Part shown: positions 12,331 to 24,477 of the stretch, piece by piece
How the letters are laid out: each line of letters opens with the position of its first letter
Position numbering within the stretch: the first letter of the stretch is position 1
Assembly: GCA_026686845.1 (NCBI GenBank)
Contig: JAIVEN010000002.1
Coordinates: 28,370,001 to 28,434,000 of the forward strand
Source: Adenanthera pavonina
Lineage: Eukaryota; Streptophyta; Magnoliopsida; Fabales; Fabaceae
Reading direction: 5' to 3'
Length of the DNA stretch: 64,000 nt
Position numbers and translations under genes: made by a program
The notes under the pieces: model-generated
The model's input: only the letters and a program-made list of their open reading frames with translations
The model's database searches: none
What the model was told of the DNA's origin: nothing

Positions 12331-13737
12331 GGGCACCCATGTTTGGAATTAGAATCAAACCCAATCTTAATGTCATGATTGATTGGTAAAAAGAAAATAG
12401 GTTTCAAGAAAGAAAAAAATATAAAAAAAAATTCATGTTAATATATTTGGTCTTCAGTGAAAGAACTATTATTGGTTATTAAACATGTTAAGATTTTCAA
12501 TATAAGAGTTATAATTAATTATCAAACATATTAAGATGAATTTCTCTTTCATTTTTCATTTCTTAAAGTTTATTTTCTTTATACCATATAGCATTAGATT
12601 CTTCCTTTGAAACGGGATAACTCTTTCAGAGGAAAACTCCCCTTGCCCAGTTAATTTATCCCCATACGAAGCATTTACCACATTCTTGCCCTGTTTTTCT
12701 GACCCTAAAGAAGCTTTGTAAGGCCTAATCCAAGGATAGTCACGTTTTGGAAACCCAATTGGAAGATGAAGCCCAGTTCCAAGACCTACATGGAGTATAA
12801 ATGAAGGGGAATCACAATTAAGGAGTAGGAGGAGAAATTAATATTTAATATATAATAAAAAGTATGGTGGAACTGGTATTATGTATTAGCTACGGCTCCA
12901 CGTCTTCACCCTATTTTGGGGTCTGTGCTCTTTCTTTCTTTTTCTTGTTATTTTATTTTATTTAAGTGGTCCCATTTTTTATTCATTTTTCTTTTTCTTT
13001 CACAAGTGGAATTAATTTTTTTCTCTTTTTTTAGACGGCCCCACTTTTTTAAAATTTGGTATTTTTAAATCCTAAAATTCATATTAATTTTAATTAATAT
13101 TATTTAATATCATTTTTTATAAGAGAAATTAGTAATAATTTTTTTTTTAAATTCAATATATCTTAGAATTAAATAAAATTTCCCCAATATGTCTTAGCAC
13201 TTCCACATCTTCTGGGCGAGCGGGAGATAAAAATCTAGTTAATTATAAAGAAAGACACTTGACTAATAAAAATTGATAAAATTTAGAAGATTTAAAAGTA
13301 AAATTAGAAAAATAAGTAATAAAATAAATTATTTTATAATAAATTTATTATTTTAATCCCAAAATATTCTTTCCCCATAAATAAGAGACCTCATCTCAAA
13401 AGTCACGTGATTTATTAAAAAACTCTTATAAGCCAAGAAATAGGCATAGATGTATCTTTATATTTAATTTTACGAATACATGTAACCAAGGATATTGTAC
13501 TTTTGAACTTTTGTGATTTAAAATTATCTTTTATCACTTATTGTGTGAATACTATATAAGAGAATATTTAGTAAAATACTAAAGTGTCGTTACAATGAAT
13601 ACGGTTGAGACGATGATGAATAAGAACAAGAAGCGAGATGATCTAAATTTATTGGTGAAAAAGAAAACAAGATGGTCTTAATATCTTACCATCTAACTTG
13701 TTAGACGAATTCAAAAGAAAAAGTGAAGTGGCACAAG
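12331..13737. other. AT-rich spacer, nothing recognised
   Basis: No protein-family match, RNA gene or element end was found. The stretch is dominated by A/T runs. Confidence 0.4.
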
Positions 13738-14118
13738 AATTATGTAACATTGATATAGGTACGTATATCAAACATGATATGGAAAATTTGACAATTATTA
13801 AATTTTGAGGATATGAGTACTAGTGATATATATATATATATAATATTATTTATATAATTATTTATATATAATTAATAAATTTATTTATTAAAAAAAATAA
13901 GTATTAAATATTTTCAAAATTATAATATAGATGTTAAAATAAATCATAAAATCTTTATAATAACTTCAAATGCTTTTATTTTACTATAAAAATTTGAAGT
14001 AACATAGATGATATAATGTGGTATGAATGAATATGTATATACAATTATATTACATATATTGTATCGTATCATATATTAGATGCATGTATGTTTACTTTAA
14101 TATCGGTGTTTCATAACA
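13738..14118 (+). mobile_element. MITE family M1, copy 3
   Basis: It starts TTATGTAACATTGATAT and ends with the reverse complement of TTATGAAACACCGATAT, the clearest terminal inverted repeat of the family. The internal order of blocks matches copy 1. A short TA run lies at about 13829-13842. Confidence 0.65.
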
Positions 14119-15495
14119 CAAAACTATATCAAATTAGCCACATTATACAGACATGAGCATAGGCACAAGGCGTGGTAGAATCCTCATTCCTAGTAGCAAG
14201 TAGAAAGTTTTGCATTCTTAGAAGACAATGAGAAAGATAAGATTCAAGTAGAAACAAACAATTATAATGCACTTGGTTCACTAACCAGGATTCAAGTATC
14301 TCTCCCTCTAGCTGAGACAATGTTAAAATTTAGGTTGCAAAATTCGCATAAGACAAAGGATGATCATTACAAAGTAAGTCCATAATATTCGTTGAGAACT
14401 TATTAAAATAAAATAATTTTAGGAGACAACAAACTCAAGAAATTAAAAATACCCTGATATGAATACAATGAGAACTTGTCTCAAATTATAGAGTAGTGGA
14501 AGAACTTGACTCAAAAGATTCAGAAAATAATCAGTTAGAACCCTAGAGGAACTCGTCTCTAGATCCCTAATCATAATGACGTCCACGAGGTTGATCACTC
14601 CTCACAGTAGGTCAGATGAGAAAAAGGAGAGAAAGATAGAAAATAAAAGAGAGAAAAGATATAATTAAGTAAATCCTAACTGAAAAACTTACAATAATAT
14701 TATTCCACAATTCTTTCAAGAAAATGCATTACATAGATACATTTATATAGGCAAAAAAAGAAAAACCCTAATTCTAAAACAACTGGACCTAAATAATCCT
14801 AATAGATCTAGAAAATCTAAAAAATATATCTAATTATAAAAAATCCTAATAATAAAAACAAAAATTTCAAGAAAAATAATAAAATTGATATCTAATTCTA
14901 ATAGTATTAGATAAGTATTAGATAATTTCTTAAATTCAAATCTAATAAATTTTTTAAAAGATATCTAATAGATTTTATTTCTTCTAATATAAATCTAATT
15001 AATAACTTTGACCCCAGGAAAATACAAATTGGAAACTAATGAAATAAAAATAAATAAATAAATAAAATTATCTAACAAAAAAATATCTAAAATTTTCTTG
15101 AGAGAGATCATATAAATAGAGTTTGAGAATTTTTAACGTAACTCTTTGATCTCTATCGTACCCTTTAAATGCTGAACACAAATTGTTGAAAATAATGAAG
15201 AATAATATGTCAATGGAAGTACAAGAAACTCAAATAATAGTTTCTTGAAAAAAAAAATTAAACTAGATTGATAGTGTGGATTTTCACGTTTATTATATAT
15301 GTCTAACTTAAAAAAAAATTTTTAATTTAGACGAGGAAATACAACTAACAAAAATTTCATTGGGAAAACTATATCTTGGGACCAAAATATAAAATTAATT
15401 ATAAATTAGAACCAAATGTTTAAAAAATTATGATAAAAGACCAATGGCTCTAAAGTAAAAAACATTGTGAGATTATAAAAATACTCTCATATTTT
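14119..15495. other. AT-rich spacer with short atctaata-type repeats
   Basis: No gene is recognised. Positions 14760-15010 contain many short variants of taatctaatag/atatctaata, giving a low-complexity region. Confidence 0.4.
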
Positions 15496-15499
15496 TACT

Positions 15500-16020
15500 C
15501 TCCCTCCCTCACATTGTCATAGTGAAAGACGTGCCAGGCTGCCAGCATCGGACCCACATTAATGGTACAAGAGTTTTAAGAAATTTCCAACTTAGATTTC
15601 CAAAATCGTAATATGTTTATTTGATATACTCACGGACAACATATTTTTGAGATTGACGTCTATTATACCTGACATAAAATTTCAATTAAACTAATTATGA
15701 AGATAAATAAATATATGAAGACCATTAAAACAGAAAAAGTTTAAGTCACTGGAAAAATTGTTTTGTATTGGTTTTTAGATTTTTGAAAATTTGACCTAAA
15801 AAAGGATTGCGAGCTGTTCTAGGTCGTTTTGTACTACTAGTCTACTGCCCGTGTTAAATAACTTTGTACATTTCTGTAAATCCAATTTTGTCCCCAAAAA
15901 AAAAACTTAAAATTGGAAATCTGTTGTCAGGAAAGCTCCTTTCACGTGGGCTTTAGTAGACCTTAGCGCCGCTACCCGCTTCCTTCTCCACTTCATGCAG
16001 AAGAATAGTGTGGGTTTCTA
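15500..16020. repeat. B3 duplicon 3' flank (copy C side)
   Basis: This is homologous over about 400 bp to 52545-52945. Shared phrases include aatatgtttatttgatat, caacatatttttgaga and ttagcgcc. Both copies lie on the 3' side of a minus-strand B3 remnant, so B3 gene and flank were duplicated together. Confidence 0.7.
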
Positions 16021-16220
16021 AATTTATAAAAGGAAAAATTGGAAAATGGGATTAAAAAATTAACTTATTTAAAAAATGGGACTAGTTCACTTTATTTTTG
16101 CTAGACTTGAATTTTTTTTTAATTGAGACTAGAATGTTTTCAACTGAGATTCAATCTTTTTTTCAACAACTGAAATCTTAAATCACTGTATTCTTCTGTA
16201 CTTCTGCTGAGTTGTTGCTC

Positions 16221-16328
16221 TTCTGCATGCAAAGCCTTCTTTGAGCATTCCTGATCGAAGACCCAAATTTGAATAATGTCTCCTTCTTTGAGTTCATCTT
16301 CTGAAACAATTGTATTCCAATTAGTTTT
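16221..16328 (-). pseudogene. B3-domain gene copy C, C-terminal part (split by E1)
   Basis: On the minus strand this continues the B3 domain from the Copia junction: TNWNTIVSEDELKEGDIIQI, then a disturbed stretch where copies A and B read WAFRNAQRRLCMALIK. The Copia LTR begins exactly at 16329. The rest of the B3 exon resumes at 24478, on the other side of E1. Confidence 0.8.
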
Positions 16329-16756
16329 TGTTGGATTTCACCCTTGATGGGTAGAAATTAAGAGCCCAAATCCAAATAAAATAAAAAATATTTTTATTTA
16401 ATATTTATTTTAAGAAGAGAGGGAGGGAACGGTTAATGTTAACCGTTCCTTCACACCGCACTCACGAGAGTTTTAAGTGATCGTGTGTGTGCGTGGAGAA
16501 AATAGAGGATCAGTTTCAGAAATGCTCTCTATTTGATTGGGTAACTCTCGGTTCTCTTGGAGTCTCTCTCTCTTCTTTCTCTAGTCAAAACGCTCTTGCT
16601 CTTCCTCTCAATTTTTCTTCTTAAGTGTATCTACGGTGAAGCAGTAAACAAAGTCCGAGTGATTTTGTTTCTACCGCCTGGAATTCTTCATTTTCTCTCT
16701 GTGTAAGAATACAATCTCTATCGGTACGTATGTTTTCCCGACCTTTTATTCTATTA
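16329..16756 (+). repeat. E1 5' LTR
   Basis: It starts TGTTGG and ends just before the primer binding site. The terminal CA is degraded to TA. It matches the 3' LTR except near the start, where the 3' LTR instead matches the E2 3' LTR. Confidence 0.9.
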
Positions 16757-16757
16757 T

Positions 16758-16769
16758 TGGTATCAGAGC
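16758..16769 (+). promoter_or_regulatory. E1 primer binding site (tRNA-iMet)
   Basis: TGGTATCAGAGC, the classic Copia site complementary to the 3' end of plant initiator methionine tRNA, two bases after the LTR. Confidence 0.93.
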
Positions 16770-18011
16770 TTGAGTTTAGATTCAGGGAATATCTATATCC
16801 GCTGCAAATTTTTCACTTGAAAATTAGAAATTGCTTTCTATGAGTTCTATAATTTGCATACGGTATATTTTTCTTATGAGTTTTTTTTTGTATAATTTTG
16901 TATACTGTTTATACTCATAAGATATGCAAATAAGATTCAGTATAGGGAATCTCAAAATTTTAAAAATTTATACACGATACAGTTTTTTGAGTTTTGTAAA
17001 AATAATCCCTTTCTATAAAATATATACACCATCGTGTAGAGAATAAAGAGATGAGAAAAAGGATACTAAAATCGCGTTAAAATGAGCACTGGATTAGAGA
17101 GATAGTGCCGAAAAAAGTTTCAGTCTGCGGAGGAAATTCAAAAAATTGAGTTTATTAAAATCACAATTTTTTGGACAAAAGGAGGCCACCATCATGTAGA
17201 GGACATCGAGACGAGAAAAATGACATCAAGATCGCCTCAAACAGACGCCAAACGAAGGAGAAAATGGTGAAAAACAGTGACGGGTTCGCGGGTCGGCCAC
17301 CGGGTCCGTACCGGGTCGGGTTAACCCCCGCGGGAGGTCAGGGATGACCTCAGCGATACGTCGTTTTGGCAAAACACCAAAAGACACGTCGTTTTGCCTT
17401 AAAAAAAGAAAACCAAAACTGACAATGGGCTGCGTATAAAAAAAAATTTTCTTTTTGGCCATAGCAGCTCAGCCCAACAAAAAAAAATAAAATAAACAAA
17501 AAAAAAATTTTTTTGGGCCGTCATTCGGCCCTATTAAAAAAATTTAAAAAATTTTTTTTTTGGGCCGAGACATTGGGCCCATTAAAAAAAAAAGAGGGTA
17601 AGGATTGCTGACGTGGCGCGTGGGGCCCATCAACACATAATTGGGCCACGTGTAGGATTCTGTCAGAACACCGGCGATGCGTGGAAGAAGCTGAGCTGGC
17701 GCGTGTGGCTGTAATAGCCGTGTACGACAAAGCGTGGAGTTCACGCGCCTCCCTTGCGCGTGGACTTAATTTTTTTTTTTTAATTTTTTTGTAGTTTGGA
17801 CTTCTCTGGGTGCATGGGGGTGCGTGAAAGGGTATTTTTGGCCACGATTTGCTTTTAAAAATTGATAAATTCGATATCTTTAATTTGATATATTATTTGC
17901 CTAATTTTGAGATAATTTTGAATCTGTTTAAAGCTATTTCAGTACATTTTTTTTAATTTAAATTTTTTTTAATTTTAATAATTCCTACTATTTTATTGAA
18001 GGTAAAAAATA
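16770..18011 (+). other. E1 leader with palindromic cgtcgttttg motifs
   Basis: An untranslated leader between primer site and extra ORF. It contains acgtcgttttgg and cacgtcgttttgcc around 17358-17400 and several gggccc-type boxes at 17515-17650. The E2 leader carries the same motif types, in a stronger palindrome at 35190-35209. Minus-strand open frames here are not considered genes. Confidence 0.6.
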
Positions 18012-18531
18012 ATGAAGCAAGAGAAATCTGAAAAGCACTGAAATAGTTGGATATGGTTATCCAAATTATGAGTATTTGGAAGAACTTATTCTAGATGGTA
18101 AATTTTTTTATGAAGATCCTGATGAGGAGTTTCTAAAAGGAGAAGAAAATCCTGAGGAACTTCAAGAAGTGTATACAGATCCAAATGGGCCAAAGGAAGA
18201 TGAAATTGTTTTTGAAGAACCTAAAATTGAAGATCAAGAAGTAGATCAACCCCTTATCCACTCTGTAACACAAGACATAACAAATAGGGATGCAACAAAA
18301 ATAAAACATTTAAAAGACTTGTATCCAATTCTTACAAAATATTCACACTTTGTGGTGAATATGGAAGATGCTGAGTTCTTCGCGAATGTCATTATTAAGT
18401 TAAGAGAAAATCTGAATGCACAAAACAAGAAATATTCATATTACACCTGGGTCGATGCGATTAATAGAGCTATGATAATATCGAATCGCATTCTTAAGAG
18501 GAAAGTTATTAATTTCTGTTTTCCTGTTTAA
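18012..18531 (+). pseudogene. E1 extra ORF between 5' LTR and gag (unknown family)
   Basis: This acidic ORF lies upstream of gag. The start at 18012 (MKQEKSE) is broken by one extra base near 18035; from about 18060 the frame is open to TAA at 18529. The N-terminal half is acidic (EEFLKGEENPEELQEVYTD, then DQEVDQPLIHS). The C-terminal half looks like a compact helical domain (IKHLKDLYPILTKYSHF, EDAEFFANVIIKLREN, YYTWVDAINRAMIISNR) and ends basic. No signal peptide, zinc finger or membrane helix is visible. The same ORF is kept in E2, so it is part of the family and not a chance frame. I do not recognise a homologue; a gag-accessory or RNA-binding role is speculation. Confidence 0.7.
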
Positions 18532-18899
18532 TATATGAATTTTTTTAATTTTTTTTGTACAATGACTATGTTCTTGTATGGATTTAATATTTTTTTATAT
18601 ATGCTTTATTTGAGTGGGAGCTCTTAAAATAAGTTTTTTTTGAGTTAATTATTCTAGTACTTGTATTAAAATCTTAATAGAAAATTATAGTAATACTAGC
18701 ATCCGTGTGATGGAAGATACACTTATGGTCTCCTGATCATGGAACTAATGGAATTATTATTATTCTCATAAGAAATAATACAAGTATATGACATTGTATA
18801 TAGAGTACTGTGCTATATATATATTTTATTAATATATTCTTTAGTTCAGCTCAATAATAGAAATCCTTTATGTGGGATAGTCTAGTAACTAATTTGAGG

Positions 18900-19849
18900 A
18901 TGTCAACCAAGAGTATAATGGCTGAGCTGAACGAGGAAGATAAACTAAATGGGGATAATTGGGACATTTGGCACCGAAAGGTTTCATACATATATTGGAA
19001 GAACAAGATGCTATAGAGCCACTGACTATTGTCATGGCACAACTAGAAGCCGGTAATACAGCCCAACATAAGAGAGACCAAGAGGTCTACATGGCCTGGA
19101 AAAGGAAGAACAGCATAGCACGTATAACTATGCTGAGTACTATAGCCAATGACCTAATGTGTGAGTATGAGAAATATTCAACTGCACAAGCCATGTGGAC
19201 GGCATTAAAGGATAAGTTTGGAGGTACCTCTACCACCAAACTTAGAAAGCTGACAATTAAGTTTGATACTTGTAAGTTAAGGCCTAAGACTCTTACGAAA
19301 CAGCATCTACGAGAGATGGCCAGCATGATCAGAGAACTGAAGGAAGCTGGGCATGAATTGTCTGATGAACAGCAGATCCAGGCTGTTATAAGGTCACTCC
19401 CTTCAAATTGGGAACACATGAAAGTCAACTTAACCCATAATGAGAATATAAACACTTTTAGTGATGTGGCGAAACACCTGGAGCTTGAAAATAAACGTCT
19501 AGAGGCCTACAGAGCATCTGGACAAGCCTATGTGACTGAAGAAGCAGGAACTTCTAACCCTAAGCCCAATTTCAAAAAGGGCAAGAAATATCAAAGAAAG
19601 GGTAAGAAGAATGGCTCGAAATTTAAAAGGAAAAATAAATCTTTCAAGAAAAGAGGGAAGAAAGGCGGAAAGAAGAAGAAGACTGACCTGAGTAAGGTTA
19701 AGTGCTATTCCTGCCTGAAAATGGGTCATTTTGCAAGGGATTGCCTTGAGCAAAATGAACGTGAAAAGGTATTAGTGAATTATGTTAATTCACATATGTC
19801 TTATGTTTCAAGTACTATTTTTTTAATAGAAATTATTTCTTCTTCTTAG
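18900..19849 (+). pseudogene. E1 gag (capsid/nucleocapsid), frameshifted
   Basis: The start is MSTKSIMAELNEEDKLNGDN, typical of Copia gag, then two extra bases at about 18985 shift the frame relative to E2. After that it stays open through the UBN2-like capsid region (AMWTALKDKFGGTS, LREMASMIRELKEAGHEL) and a lysine-rich tail, to one CCHC knuckle, CYSCLKMGHFARDC (CX2CX4HX4C). A TAG at 19847-19849 replaces the tryptophan that E2 keeps before protease. Gag and pol share one frame in this family. Confidence 0.92.
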
Positions 19850-22800
19850 ATAATTGACTCAGGCCCCACAGACCACGTGAGCAGGGATCGAGGATCTTTT
19901 ACAGAGTACCATCGGTTGCCGAATCAAAGCAAGTGGCTTTATGTTGGTAACAACACGAGAATTGAGGTGAAAGACATAGAAACCTGCAAATTAACTTTGC
20001 GAGGTGGAAAAACCTTAATCCTCTATGATATACTCCATGCACCTGACATCCGACGGAACTTAGTTTCTATTTCCTGCTTATTAATTTGTGGGTTTAATGT
20101 AAATTTTCATGATAAAGTAGCAGACATTTCATTAAGGACAACCTTTTATGGTTCAGCTTTTCTTTCAAAGAAGTTCTTTGTAATGGACATTGTTGATATA
20201 TTTTATATGCATGATTGCTTTGCAACTTCTTCTAATTCAAATGTTGATATGAATGATTGGCATGTTAGACTATGACATATTAATCAAAATAGAATGATTA
20301 TACTAGCTAAAGAAGGACTGCTAGGTGCAATTGATAAAATGAAAATGTCCTTGTGTGAACATTGCCTGGCTGGTAAAGCAACTAGAAAACCATTTGGAAC
20401 TGGAACTAGGGCAGAAACTCCATTGCAATTAATCCATTCAGATGTTTGTGGTCCTATGAGTGTGAGGGTAAAACATGGAGCTGTTTATTTCATCACTTTC
20501 ATTGATGATTACTCGCGATTTGGTTATGTCTATTTGATGTCACATAAATCTGAAGCACTAGAATGTTTTAAACGATATATGAACTTAGTTGAAAATCAAA
20601 CGGACAAGAAAATCAAAGCATTAAGAACCGATCGAGGACGTGAATATTTATTGGATCAATTCAAAAAGCTTTGTGAAGAAAAGGGAATAGTAAGGCAACT
20701 TACAAACCCTGGCACCCCACAACAAAATGGTGTAGTCGAAAGAAGAAATAGAACATTACTAGACATGGTTAGGTCCATGATGGCACAAGCCAATCTACCC
20801 ATTTCGTATTGGGGAAATGCAATTTTAACAGCAGCCTTCATACTTAACCGTGTGCCTTCAAAATCGGTCATATCAACACCTTATGAGCTATGAACAAATC
20901 GTAAGCCAGATTTAAATATTTTAAAGCCTTGGGGTCGGCAGCTTATGTCCATGATACTTCCCACAAATATGGAAAAATAGGTCTAAGAGGAAAGAAATGT
21001 ATCTTTATTGGATACTCTGAACAATTTAAGGGTTACGTTTTCATTGGAGAAAACCAGGATGGAAGTGTCACTGAAATAGAATCTAGAGATGCAACATTTC
21101 TAGAAAATGAATTTACTAGCAGGGGTGAGGTAGATCGTACCGTATTTCTTTATGAGATACATGAAGAAACTGAGGAATAAATTTATATACCTCAACCTCT
21201 TAATTCGAGTGGGAGCTCACAAGGACAAGTACAAAATTCTATTCAAGAATAGAATAACTTACAAGAGACCCCACTACGGAGAAGTAACAGAGAAAGTGTA
21301 GCAAAGAGACGTTTCCTAATAGAAGGGACAGCACTTATAGTTACCCCACAAGATTATGATGAGCCTAATTCAATACATGAGGCTTTATTATGCCCTGCTA
21401 GCAATGAATGGAAGAAAGCAATGGAAGAGGAAATGAATTCAATGAGGATAAACCAAGTCTGGGATTTGGTCAATCTTCCATCTGGACGTAAGGCAATTGG
21501 GAATAAATGGGTTCTCAAAATTAAGAGAAATGCAGATGGATCGATTGAACGATACAAGGCTCGATTAGTGGCAAAAGGGTATACTCAACAGGAAGGTATA
21601 GATTATGAAGATACTTTTTCACCTGTTGTGCGCTTTAACTCCATAAGACTAATTCTGGCAATAGTAGCAAGTTTTAATCTAGAATTACATCAGATGGATG
21701 TAAAAACCGCATTTTTAAATGGTGAACTGGATGAAGAAATCTATATACAACAGCCATTAGGTTTCATTGAGAAAGGGAAAGAGAATAAAGTTTGCAAATT
21801 AAAAATGTCCATTTACGGACTTAAACAATAATCCAGACAGTGGTATTTGAAGTTTTACCAAGCTATAACCTCGTACGATTTCCAGATGATCGACGAGGAC
21901 CACTGTGTATACATCAAGAATTTTAAAAAGAATCTTGTGATATTATCTCTTTATGTGGATGATATACTATTAGCCGGAAATAGTCTAAAATCGATTATAG
22001 CTATCAAAGAATGGCTATCTTCGAATTTTGAAATGAAAGACATGGGTGAAGCTAATTATATACTAGGAGTTAAGATCCATAGAGATCGCCCCAGAAAATT
22101 AATATCCCTTTCTCAGAAAAATTACATTGAGAAAATTCTTGAGCGATTCAACATGAAAAACTGTAAACTTATGGATACCCCTATTTCAATAGGAGAAAAT
22201 CTGAGCCGAGATATGTGTCCTCAGACTGAGTCTGAAAAGAAGATGATGGAAAGAGTCCCTTATTCCAGTGCAGTTGATAGTTTAATGTATGTCATGATGT
22301 GTACGAGACCAGACATATGTTATGCAGTTGGTTTGGTCAGTAGGTACCAGTCAAACCCTAAACTGAAACATTGGAAAGCTGTGAAGAGAATCCTGAGATA
22401 TTTGCAAGGCACAGCAGATTATGCCCTATGTTATCAAGGAAGCGATTTATGCTTGGTAGGATACTCTGATGCAGATTGGGGAGGAGATCTAGATGAGTGC
22501 AAATTGACTTCTGGATATGTTTTTCTGCTAAATAATGGAGCTATATCTTGGTGTAGCAAGAAACAGACTTGTATTGCTTTGTCTACCATGGAAGCAGAGT
22601 TCGTTGCATGTTCTGCAGCAGTACAAGAAGCAGTATGGTTGAAAAGATTCATAAAACACTTAGGGATCATTGGTGATAAATTGGATCCAATTTTGATAAA
22701 CTGTGATAGTGAGGCTGCCATTACCTACACTAAAGATCCCAAGTATCATAGTAAGACAAAGCACATAGACACCAAGTATAATTTTGTAAGAGATGTCATA

Positions 22801-22926
22801 GCACAGAAAAGTGTTACAATTCGCCATATTCCTACACGTCAAATGATTCCTGATCCCTTTACCAAGCCAATACCTAGAGATATATATGTTGATCATGTAA
22901 AATCACTTGGTATTCGTAGGATATGA
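19850..22926 (+). pseudogene. E1 pol: protease, integrase, reverse transcriptase, RNase H
   Basis: Domain order is Copia: aspartic protease (IIDSGPTDHVS, with the usual ATDH altered); pre-integrase HHCC zinc region with a TGA at 20273 inside it (LCEHCLAGK kept); integrase core (HSDVCGPM, FIDDYSRFGYV, NGVVERRNRTLLD); RT (GNKWVLKIKRNADGSIERYK, QMDVKTAFLNGEL, SLYVDDILLAG); RNase H (YSDADWGGD, ISWCSKKQTCIALSTMEAE), ending at 22926. Disabling changes are TGA 20891, a one-base loss at about 20934, TAA 21178, TAG 21250 and TAA 21829. All five are also in E2. The last 359-residue segment is fully open. Confidence 0.95.
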
Positions 22927-24051
22927 TGTAACACAAATCTCTGTAATGATCAATTATATGAATAAAATTAAGTGCATTTTTCTATAATTGAGTCATTTGA
23001 GTACAAATATTTCTGAAAAATATACAATGTCTAGTATGTCGTACATGTTGATAAGGTTAGCTTTCTCACACGAGCAACTGCCTTTGACACTCATTGAGTG
23101 TGGGCAAAGATGAGACATCTTTTGTATTCACTAGTAAATCTACAAGAGGGCAGATATGACAGTTAAACAATACAAAATAAGTCACCCTGACAAAAGAAGA
23201 GAATAGGTCGGGATGAGATCCAATAAATATAAATTTTAGATTGAATTATGGATACCCACAATCCATAATACATGTAACCAGATGAGAATTCTCCAACAAA
23301 GACGTTATGATAAGTGAAAGCATTGGTAGAATTCGGGTTATACACTGTGTGTGTCTGAACTTAAATCTGTACGGTGTTAATAACAAAAAAAAAATCGACA
23401 TACGCTCTTATGTGATAAGAATAACATCATAGCATGCAATTCATACTGCATGTATTTTTTTTAAAATCGCAATTGGGAAGTAAGTGAATAGATCCCTACT
23501 TCATTACTGTGTGAGTCCCAGAGAGAAATAAATCATCTCATTAATGTCCTTATGACTTTGACATTTTCATGGAAAATGATTCAATGTTAGCTACTTTAGC
23601 ATATGTCTAATGGTCATGATAAATTCGATGAAAAGGTCTTATGCTAGGCAAGCAATTATTTCATATTGAAATAAAATATGGACGAAAGGAAGATTATCTG
23701 AATATATACACACTTATACTAGTGTCTAAAACATGTCCGTTAAGAAGTTATGATGTTAACATCTTAAGCGTAGACACTAAGTATACAAGAGTTAGGCAAT
23801 CTAAGTTTATATAAAAACTTATGAGGGATTAGATTTGCCGTGAATGAAAGTGTATATGGGTAAATTTAGGACATTCAAGGCATAATACATGAACAAGATA
23901 AATATGAAATACATAAGGTAATTCTATACTGGTCCTTGAAAAGGATTTCTAGTATAATAATACCTAATTATAAATGTCATGCCCATGCGGTCACGGTAGA
24001 ACACTTAGTATGAAATGGAAAGGAAGAATTGTAAGAGGTTAACCCATCAAG
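22927..24051 (+). other. E1 3' noncoding region
   Basis: About 1.1 kb between the pol stop and the polypurine tract, almost identical to 28546-29670 in E2. It is unusually long for Copia. A 60-codon antisense frame (23163-23345) is the same in E2, but near-identity alone explains that. Confidence 0.7.
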
Positions 24052-24064
24052 TTTGAGTGGGAGA
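24052..24064 (+). promoter_or_regulatory. E1 polypurine tract
   Basis: TTTGAGTGGGAGA directly precedes the 3' LTR; it primes plus-strand synthesis. The 12-mer TTTGAGTGGGAG also occurs at 18609-18620. Confidence 0.88.
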
Positions 24065-24477
24065 TGTTGGGTTTCACCCTTGATAGGTAAAAATTAAGAG
24101 CCCAAACGTAAGGGCTCAAACCCAAATAAAATAAAAAAGATTTTTATTTAATATTTATTTTAACCGTTCCCTCACACTGCACTCACGAGAGTTTTAAGTG
24201 ATCGTGTGTGTGCGTGGAGAAAATAGAGGATCAGTTTCAGAAAGGCTCTCTATTTGATTGGGTAACTCTCGATTCTCTTAGAGTCTCTCTCTTTTCTTTC
24301 TCTAGTCAAAAGGCTCTCGTTCTTCCTCTCAATTTTTCTTCTTGAGTATATCTACGGTGAAGCAGTAAACAAAGTCCGAGTGATTTTGTTTCTATCGCCT
24401 GGAATTCTTCATTCTCTGTGTGTGGAAGAATACAATCTCTATCGGTACCTATGCCTTTCCTACCTTTTATTCTATCA
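24065..24477 (+). repeat. E1 3' LTR (mosaic)
   Basis: It begins TGTTGG and ends TATCA. Its first ~50 bp match the E2 3' LTR base for base and differ from the E1 5' LTR. The rest matches the E1 5' LTR. Confidence 0.9.

Larger units (their letters stand above)
16329..24477 (+). mobile_element. Ty1/Copia LTR retrotransposon E1 (defective)
   Basis: A complete-length element: 5' LTR 16329-16756, tRNA-iMet primer site, ~1.2-kb leader, extra ORF, gag, protease-integrase-RT-RNase H in Copia order, ~1.1-kb 3' noncoding region, polypurine tract, 3' LTR 24065-24477. It is inserted in a B3 exon whose two halves abut the LTR ends; only a TT overlap is seen instead of a clean 5-bp target duplication. It is not autonomous: frameshifts lie in the pre-gag ORF, in gag (about 18985) and in integrase (about 20934). 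Stops lie at 19847, 20273, 20891, 21178, 21250 and 21829. Confidence 0.95.

Noticed and set aside
23163..23345. 60-codon antisense frame identical in E1 and E2 (also 29252-29434)
   Set aside because: The whole region is nearly identical between the elements, so conservation is not evidence of coding; composition is unremarkable.
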